Assembly: GCA_965284565.1 (NCBI GenBank)
Contig: OZ260100.1
Coordinates: 3,100,001 to 3,164,000, forward strand
From: BRH-c54 sp965284565
GTDB lineage: Bacteria; Bacteroidota; Bacteroidia; Flavobacteriales_E; Vicingaceae
Length of the DNA stretch: 64,000 nt
Direction of reading: 5' to 3'
Part shown: in pieces, positions 1-7,057 of the stretch
Position numbering within the stretch: the stretch's first letter is position 1
Layout: each line of letters starts with the position of its first letter
Notes under the pieces: generated by a model
Databases searched by the model: none
What the model was told of the DNA's origin: nothing
Seen by the model: only the letters and a program-made list of their open reading frames with translations
Position numbers and translations under genes: made by a program

Positions 1-237
1 AATCTAGAAAGTGTCGAAAATCAAATATCCGAATTAAGAGATAAAGCATATGGTAAAGAGGAACCTAGTATAGAGGATCAAGAAAACAGAAAAAAAAGGT
101 TAAAATTCTGGTTGCGAATAGGTGTTTCGGTTGGAATCTTAGTTGTTATTGGACTTATGATTTACGCTTGGTTTATTACAAAAAATGAAATTATTGAAAA
201 TCCTAGTCAATATATACCTAGTATAATTAAACCATAA
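1..237 (+). CDS. C-terminal end of an unidentified single-pass membrane protein (partial)
   Basis: An open frame enters from the left edge and stops with TAA at 235-237, giving 78 residues. The first part is charged and probably helical. A basic stretch (RKKRLKFW) precedes one hydrophobic membrane segment at about residues 42-61 of the fragment, and a short polar tail ends the protein. The basic residues on the N-terminal side suggest that side is cytoplasmic. I do not recognise a family. The start lies outside the window. Confidence 0.6.
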   Translation, partial: NLESVENQISELRDKAYGKEEPSIEDQENRKKRLKFWLRIGVSVGILVVIGLMIYAWFITKNEIIENPSQYIPSIIKP

Positions 238-321
238 ACTAAGTACAACACCGTTTATAGTGCATACCCTCCGGGATACGCACCATACACTAAGCGTTAC
301 CTCCAACAAGAGTAATTATAA
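238..321. other. Intergenic imperfect palindrome
   Basis: Between the partial gene and the DUF418 gene lies an imperfect inverted repeat of about 45 bases, centred near 269. The inner arms are ATACCC and GGGATA, flanked by GTGC and GCAC. The outer arms (CGTTTATAGTG against the complement of CACCATACACTAAGCG) are interrupted by bulges. There is no T-run after it, so it is not a typical terminator. It could be a REP-like or attC-like element; the sequence alone does not decide. Confidence 0.35.
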
Positions 322-1539
322 ATGAATAAAGAAGAAGAATTAAAAACAACACATCAGCCTGTACTGGGTAAAAAAAGAATTGTAGCGCTTGACTACTACC
401 GAGGTTTTGCAATTTTAGGTATTTTCATGGTAAATATTCTTGTAATGAATGTAAGCTTTGCATTCAGAGAAGAATGGGAAGCAGAACAAACTGGTTGGTT
501 AAATCAAGCTACTTTTTTTATACTTCAAACTGTTTTTTACAGTAAATTCTTCGCCATCTTCTCTCTATTATTTGGAATGGGTATTGCCCTACAAATGCAA
601 AAGACTTCAAACAAATCAATCTTCTTTTTTCTTAAGCGGTTTGGTACTTTATTCATATTTGGCATAATGCATATACTATTTATCTGGTCTGGAGATATTT
701 TGCATTTATATGCTCTTTTAGGTATATTGCTTTTATTCTTCTTTAAGCTGCCAGCAAGGTATTTATTGTGGTCAGCAATTTTTATTTTTTTATTCCCCTT
801 TTTTGGAGATATAATTAATTGGTTTTTAGAATGGTTATCATTTGATAATTATAGCTATATCACTTCATATACCCGAGAAGATTTAATTGAATTAAAACGA
901 AACGGGTCTTATTGGAGTGGTGTTAAACTACGTATTAAAGAATATAGTTTTGCATTACAAATATTACATGCCTACATTGCTCCAGTAGCACTTTCCTTAA
1001 TGTTGGTAGGTGGTTATATCGTAAAGAAAGGAATTGTTTTTAATCTGCAAGAATTTGCTAAAAAAATAACTAAACCATTACTTATTACCACAGGCATTTT
1101 ACTCATTTATCGATTTATCTTGTTCTATTACATTATTCCAGAACATGAGCCTGAATGGGGTTCATTACTTTCTATAATACTACATACTATTTTTCAATTA
1201 TCAGATGTGGCTATTTCATTTTTACTACTTTGGACATTAACAATATGCTATCATCAAAAATATATGCTTAAAATATTATCTCCACTAAAATATGTGGGAC
1301 GTATGGCATTTACCAATTACATTCTTCAAAGTGTATTTGGATATATTATGATGCGAACATTTGGTTATTATGAAACCTTTTCCGTTTTTGAATGCTTTAT
1401 TTTAGTCCTTTTTTTCTTTGGAATTCAAGTAGTATTAAGCAAAATGTATTTAAAATACTTTAAGTTTGGACCTCTTGAATGGCTTTGGAGAGTTTTAAGT
1501 TATGGAAAATTATTCTCTATTAAAAAAAGTAATAAATGA
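322..1539 (+). CDS. DUF418 domain-containing membrane protein (YeiB-like)
   Basis: A 405-residue polytopic membrane protein. The N-terminal part has RIVALDYYRGFAILGIFMVN, typical of the DUF418/YeiB family, in which a cytoplasmic start leads into the first of about eight to ten hydrophobic segments. The C-terminal DUF418 region carries the family ending around GPLEWLWR. The molecular function of the family is not established; a transport or surface-modification role is often suggested. The stop overlaps the start of the next gene (ATGA), so the two are probably co-transcribed. Confidence 0.85.
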   Translation: MNKEEELKTTHQPVLGKKRIVALDYYRGFAILGIFMVNILVMNVSFAFREEWEAEQTGWLNQATFFILQTVFYSKFFAIFSLLFGMGIALQMQKTSNKSIFFFLKRFGTLFIFGIMHILFIWSGDILHLYALLGILLLFFFKLPARYLLWSAIFIFLFPFFGDIINWFLEWLSFDNYSYITSYTREDLIELKRNGSYWSGVKLRIKEYSFALQILHAYIAPVALSLMLVGGYIVKKGIVFNLQEFAKKITKPLLITTGILLIYRFILFYYIIPEHEPEWGSLLSIILHTIFQLSDVAISFLLLWTLTICYHQKYMLKILSPLKYVGRMAFTNYILQSVFGYIMMRTFGYYETFSVFECFILVLFFFGIQVVLSKMYLKYFKFGPLEWLWRVLSYGKLFSIKKSNK

Positions 1540-2069
1540 TACTAGAAACAGAACGGCTAATCATTAGACCTATTAAACTTGAAGATAAAGACAGCATATT
1601 TGAATATCGTTCGGATAAAGAAATCTATAAATACCTAGGATGGATTCCAGAAACTGTTGATGATGTAGCTGCTTTTATTAGTAAAGTACCCAAACAAATT
1701 AATGAACCCGAAACTTGGTACCAACTTGTTCTTATAGAAAAAGAAACTGAAACCCTAATTGGTGATTTGGGAATTCATTTTTTCGGTAAAGAAAATCAAC
1801 AAGCAGAAATTGGATGTACTTTAAATAAACATTTTCAGCAAAAAGGTTACGCCTCAGAAGCCATTAAAAAAGTAATTGATTATTTATTTCAATCATTAAA
1901 CAAACACAGGATTATCACATCAATAGATCCTGATAATAAAAGCTCTATCCGACTTGTGGAAAGAATGGGTTTTAGAAAAGAAGCTCACTTTATTGAAAGT
2001 TTCTATATGAAAGGAAAGTGGGTTGATAATTTAATATATGCTATGCTTAAAAAAGAATGGAAAAAATAA
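1536..2069 (+). CDS. GNAT family N-acetyltransferase (RimJ/RimL type)
   Basis: A 177-residue soluble protein. It opens with the ETERLIIRPIKLEDKDSIFEYRSD signature of the RimJ/RimL-type GNAT branch. The acetyl-CoA binding region is around residues 97-115 (FQQKGYASEAIKKVIDYLF, a Q/RxxGxA-like loop). The segment IDPDNKSSIRLVERMGFRKEA is the conserved helix and strand near the C-terminus. It would transfer an acetyl group to an amine; the substrate (protein N-terminus, antibiotic or metabolite) cannot be told. Its ATG overlaps the upstream TGA by four bases, which suggests translational coupling with the DUF418 gene. Confidence 0.88.
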   Translation: MILETERLIIRPIKLEDKDSIFEYRSDKEIYKYLGWIPETVDDVAAFISKVPKQINEPETWYQLVLIEKETETLIGDLGIHFFGKENQQAEIGCTLNKHFQQKGYASEAIKKVIDYLFQSLNKHRIITSIDPDNKSSIRLVERMGFRKEAHFIESFYMKGKWVDNLIYAMLKKEWKK

Positions 2070-2260
2070 TGCTAACAAAACTTCAACCTTTTTTTATGAG
2101 GTTAACACTGTGAGTTTAAGTAATTTTCACAAAGTCTGTAGTCTCAAAACAAATAAGCTTTCACACTAAAGAGAATCTGTAGTTACATGCTATCTTATTA
2201 TAATGCAGTGTAAACTTAAAAAATGTCTCCTATTGTAAAAAAAGTATTCATTTTCATTCT

Positions 2261-2268
2261 TATATTTG
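2261..2268 (+). promoter_or_regulatory. Probable -7 element of the inositol-lipid operon
   Basis: TATATTTG matches the Bacteroidota TAnnTTTG element and lies 43 bases before the ATG of the first gene. No TTTG at the expected -33 spacing is visible, so this is a one-element match. The rest of the intergenic stretch 2070-2311 shows nothing I can assign. Confidence 0.45.
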
Positions 2269-2311
2269 AACTTTAAATGGTTTCATTTAAAGAAAACCTC
2301 AGAAAATTAAA

Positions 2312-3016
2312 ATGGCAGAAGAAATTAAAGCTCAAAAAGTAATTTATACCATAATAAACCCACTAATTAACCTATTGGTAAAGATGGGAGTTACTCCCAA
2401 CATGATTACTTCTTTTGGACTGGTTTTAAACATGCTGGCAGCTGTTATATTTATTATTGGAGCTAAATATGCCGATCGTACAGATATGACTTATGTTGGT
2501 TGGGGTGGTTTTACTATTTTAATTGCTGGTTTGTTTGATATGATTGATGGGAGATTAGCAAGAGTTGGCAACATGTCGAGCAAATTTGGTGCTTTATACG
2601 ATTCTGTTCTTGATAGGTATAGTGAAATGGTAATGTTTCTAGGAATTTGTTACTATTTAGTAGCACATAGTTTTTTCTTAAGTTCTATGTTTGCTTTTAT
2701 TGCTTTAATTGGATCTATGATGGTTAGTTACACCAGAGCTCGTGCTGAAGGTTTAGGAATTGATTGCAGTGTTGGCATGATGCAACGCCCAGCTAGGGTT
2801 GTTACCATTGGTGCTTCAGCTATGTTTTGTGGTATTTTCTATTTCTTTTTTGATACTATAGACCCTGTTAAAATTGCTAAATCTCCACTTATTGTTTTTG
2901 AAAATATTACTATTTTTACATTGCCAGTAACCTTAGTTGCTGTACTTTCTAATATTACCGCTATACAACGGCTCAATCATTGTAGAGTGGAATTATCAAA
3001 AAAAGAAAATTTATAA
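2312..3016 (+). CDS. CDP-alcohol phosphatidyltransferase, probable phosphatidylinositol-phosphate synthase
   Basis: A 234-residue integral membrane enzyme. The complete CDP-alcohol phosphotransferase motif D-x2-DG-x2-AR-x8-G-x3-D-x3-D is present as D76, D79, G80, A83-R84, G93, D97 and D101. These aspartates bind metal and form the active site. The family joins a CDP-activated lipid to an alcohol. The gene shares an operon with inositol-3-phosphate synthase, so the likely acceptor is inositol 3-phosphate and the likely product phosphatidylinositol phosphate. That specificity is inferred from context; phosphatidylglycerophosphate synthase is the main alternative. It is followed two bases later by the DUF4833 gene. 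Confidence 0.88.
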   Translation: MAEEIKAQKVIYTIINPLINLLVKMGVTPNMITSFGLVLNMLAAVIFIIGAKYADRTDMTYVGWGGFTILIAGLFDMIDGRLARVGNMSSKFGALYDSVLDRYSEMVMFLGICYYLVAHSFFLSSMFAFIALIGSMMVSYTRARAEGLGIDCSVGMMQRPARVVTIGASAMFCGIFYFFFDTIDPVKIAKSPLIVFENITIFTLPVTLVAVLSNITAIQRLNHCRVELSKKENL

Positions 3017-3018
3017 TA

Positions 3019-3591
3019 ATGCGAAAAAAGTTTAACTTAACTTACATCTTTCTTTTCTTGGTAATAACTTCCTTCATTTTTAATCAAGATGATTATCATA
3101 CTCGCATAAAAGTTTTTGAAGGTTATCCTGTTCCTAAAGATGACAAAATGCTTTTTTATATTCAAAAAAGCTTCAATACAAATACTGTTGTTTATGCTGC
3201 TAATATTAATTCTGATGGTAAATTAGATCCAAAAGAACCTGTTATTGTTTTTTGGAGAAGATATCAAGAAGGTGGCGAAAAAAAAGAATTAAAAGCTGTT
3301 GAAAAAACTTTTGGTTATGGCGTAAAGTCAAAACCATTAAAAGACAGAAAAAACACTTATGTTTTTTCACTTGTTTCTCTTAAAGATATGAATTTTGTTA
3401 TTACTCAAGATAAAAATGGACACCCAGAAGTGGCTACTATGATTAATAAAAAACCTGCTCGTATTGAAAAAGTTTTTGTAACTGCCGAACATGTTAGTCT
3501 ATTACCTAAAATTTTTGCTGTAGAAGTTTTTGGAAAAGAAATTAAAACAGGTAAACCACTCTACGAAAAAATAGTAAACAAAGAAGAGTAA
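3019..3591 (+). CDS. DUF4833 domain-containing exported protein
   Basis: A 190-residue protein with an N-terminal hydrophobic signal or anchor (residues 4-21, TYIFLFLVITSFIF core). The conserved DUF4833 body follows, including the block FYIQKSFNTNTVVYAAN near residues 46-62 and the segment VIVFWRRYQEGG. The function of DUF4833 is not established to my knowledge. It begins two bases after the phosphatidyltransferase stop and ends six bases before the PAP2 gene, so it is part of the inositol-lipid operon. A role in making, trimming or exporting the inositol head group is plausible but inferred only from position. Confidence 0.8.
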   Translation: MRKKFNLTYIFLFLVITSFIFNQDDYHTRIKVFEGYPVPKDDKMLFYIQKSFNTNTVVYAANINSDGKLDPKEPVIVFWRRYQEGGEKKELKAVEKTFGYGVKSKPLKDRKNTYVFSLVSLKDMNFVITQDKNGHPEVATMINKKPARIEKVFVTAEHVSLLPKIFAVEVFGKEIKTGKPLYEKIVNKEE

Positions 3592-3597
3592 TTCATT

Positions 3598-4503
3598 TTG
3601 AAAATTAAAAAAACCTTTATACTACTTGCTATTTGTCTCCTCTATTTTTTATGGGTTTATTTTTTTGTAGGACTCAGACCTGACCATTTTGCAATACTGT
3701 TTATTGTTTTAGGAGGGTATTTAACCCATGCTTATACCAGAAAATTAGTCTCCGCCTTTTTTATTTTTATTATTTACTGGGTTATTTATGATTCTATGAG
3801 GGTTTTCCCAAATTATGAATTCAATACCATATATATTGAACAGCCATATTTATTAGAAAAAGAGTTGTTTGGCATTGAACTTAATAATCAACTTGTAACG
3901 CCCAATGAATACTTTTTAACCAACAACTCTACTTTTTTAGATGTGCTTAGTGGTTTTTTTTACATCAACTGGGTGCCTATTCCATTAATGTTTGCCTTGT
4001 ATTTATTTTATAAAAACAAAGAGCTTTTAATTCAGTTTTTAGCAGCATTTTTATTTGTTAACTTATTAGGGTTTATAATTTACTACAGCTATCCTGCTGC
4101 TCCACCGTGGTATTTTCATCAGTACGGAACAGAAGTTATTTACAATACTCCAGGTAATGCAGCTGGATTACTTCGTTTTGATACGTTTTTTGGGGTAGAT
4201 TTATTCCGCTCTTTATATGAAAAAAATGCCAACGTATTTGCAGCCATGCCTTCATTACATTCTGCGTATCCAATAATTGTTTTATTCTTTGGAATTAAAC
4301 AAAAATTACGTTCAGGAATTATTATATTTGCCCTCTTTTTAATGGGAATTTGGTTTGCAGCAGTATATTCATTTCATCATTATATAATTGATATATTAGC
4401 AGGAACCTTATGTGCTTTAACAGGCTTATTCATTTTTGAACGGATAATCATTAAAAATAAAAAAGTAAAGAATTGGGTGGTAAGCTACTCGCAAAAGATA
4501 TAA
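3598..4503 (+). CDS. PAP2/AUR1-like membrane enzyme, candidate inositol phosphorylceramide synthase
   Basis: A 301-residue polytopic membrane protein of the PAP2_3/AUR1 type. Its active-site motifs are PSLHSAYP (218-225, with H221) and HHYIID (260-265, with H261 and D265), preceded by YPAAPPWY (165-172) where AUR1-like proteins have a conserved loop. The reading frame begins with TTG six bases after the DUF4833 stop; the first ATG would remove two membrane segments, so the TTG start is preferred. With its neighbours it could move phosphoinositol from a phosphatidylinositol donor to ceramide. A plain lipid phosphatase is the alternative. Confidence 0.82.
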   Translation: MKIKKTFILLAICLLYFLWVYFFVGLRPDHFAILFIVLGGYLTHAYTRKLVSAFFIFIIYWVIYDSMRVFPNYEFNTIYIEQPYLLEKELFGIELNNQLVTPNEYFLTNNSTFLDVLSGFFYINWVPIPLMFALYLFYKNKELLIQFLAAFLFVNLLGFIIYYSYPAAPPWYFHQYGTEVIYNTPGNAAGLLRFDTFFGVDLFRSLYEKNANVFAAMPSLHSAYPIIVLFFGIKQKLRSGIIIFALFLMGIWFAAVYSFHHYIIDILAGTLCALTGLFIFERIIIKNKKVKNWVVSYSQKI

Positions 4504-4520
4504 ATAACTAAATAACAAAC

Positions 4521-5831
4521 ATGGCATCAAACATTAAACAACCACAAGGTAAATTAGGTATTCTTTTACCAGGTATGGGAGCTATTTCAACAACAGTTAT
4601 AGCTGGGGTTCTAGCGGTTAATAAAGGAATTTCTAAACCTATAGGTTCAACTACCCAAATGGGAAGAATTAGAATTGGCAAAAGAACAGATAACAACTCT
4701 CCGTTAATTAAGGATTTTATTCCATTAGCAGACATTAACAACATCGCTTTTGGAGGATGGGATATCTTTGAAGATAATATGTATCAAGCAGCTGTTAATG
4801 CAGGTGTTTTAGATAGATATTTATTAGAACAATTAAAACCTGATTTGGAAGCAATAAAACCAATGAAAGCCGTTTTTGACAAACATTACGTTACCAAATT
4901 AGATGGTCCAAATGTTAAAAAAGCTGCTACAAAATGGGAATTAGCAGAACAAGTTCGTCAGGATATTAGAGATTTTAAAGCTAACAACAATTGTGATAGA
5001 TTGGTAATGGTGTGGTGTGGTTCTACAGAGATTTATATCCAAGAAAGTGAGGTTCATCAAACAATTGAAAGCTTAGAAGCTGGTTTAAAAAATAATGATG
5101 TAAACATTCCTCCAAGTATGATTTATGCTTATGCTGCCATCATGGAGAAAGTACCTTACGCTAACGGAGCACCTAACCTTTCAGCTGATATTCCTGCTTT
5201 GGTTAAATTAGCTAAAAATAATAATGTACCAATTTGCGGTAAAGATTTTAAAACTGGACAAACCTTAATGAAAACGATAGTTGCTCCAGGGTTAAAAACA
5301 CGTAATTTAGGTATAGCTGGTTGGTTTTCAACCAATATTTTAGGAAATAGAGATGGAGAAGTATTAGATGATCCAAACAGTTTTAAATCAAAAGAAGTTT
5401 CTAAATTAGGTGTGTTAGAGCAAATTTTAGAGCCAGAACAAAATCCTGATTTATATAAAGATTTATACCACAAAGTAAGAATTAACTACTACCCTCCTCA
5501 TGGAGATAATAAAGAAGGATGGGATAATATTGATATCTTTGGTTGGTTAGGTTACAAAATGCAAATTAAAATTGATTTCTTATGTAGAGATTCAATTTTA
5601 GCTGCACCGCTTGTTGTTGATTTAGCTATTTTCTTAGATTTAGCTCAACGTGCAAACATGTCAGGTGTTCAGGAATGGTTATCATTCTATTTTAAATTTC
5701 CTCAAGAAAAAGTGGCAGGATTAAGACCAATGCATGATATTTTTAAACAAGAAATGAAATTACTTAACACGCTAAGACACTTACAAGGAGAAGAATTAAT
5801 CACTCATTTAGGATTAGATTACGAAGATTAA
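4521..5831 (+). CDS. ino1: Inositol-3-phosphate synthase (myo-inositol-1-phosphate synthase family)
   Basis: A 436-residue cytoplasmic enzyme that converts glucose 6-phosphate to inositol 3-phosphate with NAD. The Rossmann glycine loop is at residues 16-30 (LPGMGAISTTVIAGV). Family motifs follow: VMVWCGSTEIY, CGKDFKTGQT around residue 240, and the GWFSTNILGNRDG block. Length and motif order fit bacterial and Bacteroidota MIPS. It is the last gene of the operon, 17 bases after the PAP2 gene, and is followed directly by a strong terminator. It supplies the inositol head group for the lipid enzymes encoded upstream. Confidence 0.93.
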   Translation: MASNIKQPQGKLGILLPGMGAISTTVIAGVLAVNKGISKPIGSTTQMGRIRIGKRTDNNSPLIKDFIPLADINNIAFGGWDIFEDNMYQAAVNAGVLDRYLLEQLKPDLEAIKPMKAVFDKHYVTKLDGPNVKKAATKWELAEQVRQDIRDFKANNNCDRLVMVWCGSTEIYIQESEVHQTIESLEAGLKNNDVNIPPSMIYAYAAIMEKVPYANGAPNLSADIPALVKLAKNNNVPICGKDFKTGQTLMKTIVAPGLKTRNLGIAGWFSTNILGNRDGEVLDDPNSFKSKEVSKLGVLEQILEPEQNPDLYKDLYHKVRINYYPPHGDNKEGWDNIDIFGWLGYKMQIKIDFLCRDSILAAPLVVDLAIFLDLAQRANMSGVQEWLSFYFKFPQEKVAGLRPMHDIFKQEMKLLNTLRHLQGEELITHLGLDYED

Positions 5832-5850
5832 TTAAATCTTAACAAAATAG

Positions 5851-5886
5851 AAAAGAGGCTAAAACAAAATTTTAGCCTCTTTTTTT
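5851..5886 (+). terminator. Intrinsic terminator of the inositol-lipid operon
   Basis: The 14-base arms AAAAGAGGCTAAAA (5851-5864) and TTTTAGCCTCTTTT (5870-5883) are perfectly complementary around a five-base loop, and the T-run follows. It lies 20 bases after the inositol-3-phosphate synthase stop. Confidence 0.9.
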
Positions 5887-5920
5887 ATACCTTTATAATC
5901 TCTTTAACCAAAATAAGTTT

Positions 5921-7057
5921 ATGATGAGAAATTGCCTTTTTATTTTATTGTTTTTATTCGGCTCTATAAGTTTTGCCCAACAAACTATTAATGATAGTAT
6001 TTTACATAATGGCATTTACCGAACTTACATTTTATATGTTCCAGCATCTTATAATGCTACAAATGCAACTCCATTAGTTATAAACTTTCATGGTTATACA
6101 AGTAATGCCAATGCTCAAATGTATTATGGAGATTTTAGAGCTATTGCCGATACGGCTAACTTTATTTTAGTTCACCCTATGGGTACATTGGATGGAAACA
6201 ATCAGCCTTATTGGAATGCAAATTGGGGCGGGACTGTTGATGACATTGGTTTTACAGCTGCTCTTATAGATTCATTATCTGCTCAATACAATATAAATCA
6301 AAATAGAGTTTATAGCACAGGTATGTCTAATGGAGGTTTCATGAGTTATACTTTAGCATGTTCTTTAAGTAATAGAATTGCAGCTATAGCTTCTGTAACT
6401 GGTTCCATGAATGCTAATCAATCATTAAACTGTAGTCCTCAGCACCCTACTCCTGTTATGGAAATTCACGGTACGGCAGATGCTACAGTTCCTTATAATG
6501 GATCAACAGGAATTGCTTCTGTTGCTAACGTACTTAACTATTGGGTAAATTTTAACCAATGTAATTCAACTGCTGTATTTAGTAATGTGCCTAATATAAA
6601 TACTTCAGATGGTTGTACTGCCGAACATTATGTTTACCAAAGTGGGAATAATGGTGTAGAAGTAGAGCATTATAAAATTATTGATGGCGGACACACTTGG
6701 CCAGGAGCGCCAGTAAATATTGGTGTTACCAATCATGATTTTAATGCATCAGAAAAAATTTGGCAGTTTTTTGCTCAGTATGATATTAATGGAAAAATAA
6801 ATCCTACTAATATCAACCAAATTAGCTTAAGTTCAACTATAGAAATTTTTCCTAATCCTGTAGAAAACATCCTAAATATTAAAACCAACAAAGCTTTTAC
6901 AAAAGCTACTATAATTTATGACCTTACTGGCAAAATTGTAAAAACTATTGAAAAAAATAACCTCACTTTTTCTTTATCTGAATTAGATAAAGGAGTTTAT
7001 TTTATTCAACTTAATTTAGGAGATGAAATAGTTACTAAAAAGTTTATTAAAAATTAG
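5921..7057 (+). CDS. Secreted PHB-depolymerase/feruloyl-esterase family hydrolase with T9SS sorting domain
   Basis: A 378-residue secreted alpha/beta hydrolase. The signal peptide covers residues 1-19 and ends in FAQ. The esterase domain (about 25-285) has the oxyanion region NFHGYT, the nucleophile elbow GMSNGG with S136, a probable D187 (GTADATVP) and H258 (GGHTWPG). Residues about 305-378 form a T9SS type-A C-terminal domain (IEIFPNPVENIL to KKFIKN), which routes the protein through the outer membrane to the cell surface or medium. The substrate may be a polyester, an acylated polysaccharide or a feruloyl ester. The gene is convergent with the next one; the two stops overlap by four bases. 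Confidence 0.88.
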   Translation: MMRNCLFILLFLFGSISFAQQTINDSILHNGIYRTYILYVPASYNATNATPLVINFHGYTSNANAQMYYGDFRAIADTANFILVHPMGTLDGNNQPYWNANWGGTVDDIGFTAALIDSLSAQYNINQNRVYSTGMSNGGFMSYTLACSLSNRIAAIASVTGSMNANQSLNCSPQHPTPVMEIHGTADATVPYNGSTGIASVANVLNYWVNFNQCNSTAVFSNVPNINTSDGCTAEHYVYQSGNNGVEVEHYKIIDGGHTWPGAPVNIGVTNHDFNASEKIWQFFAQYDINGKINPTNINQISLSSTIEIFPNPVENILNIKTNKAFTKATIIYDLTGKIVKTIEKNNLTFSLSELDKGVYFIQLNLGDEIVTKKFIKN

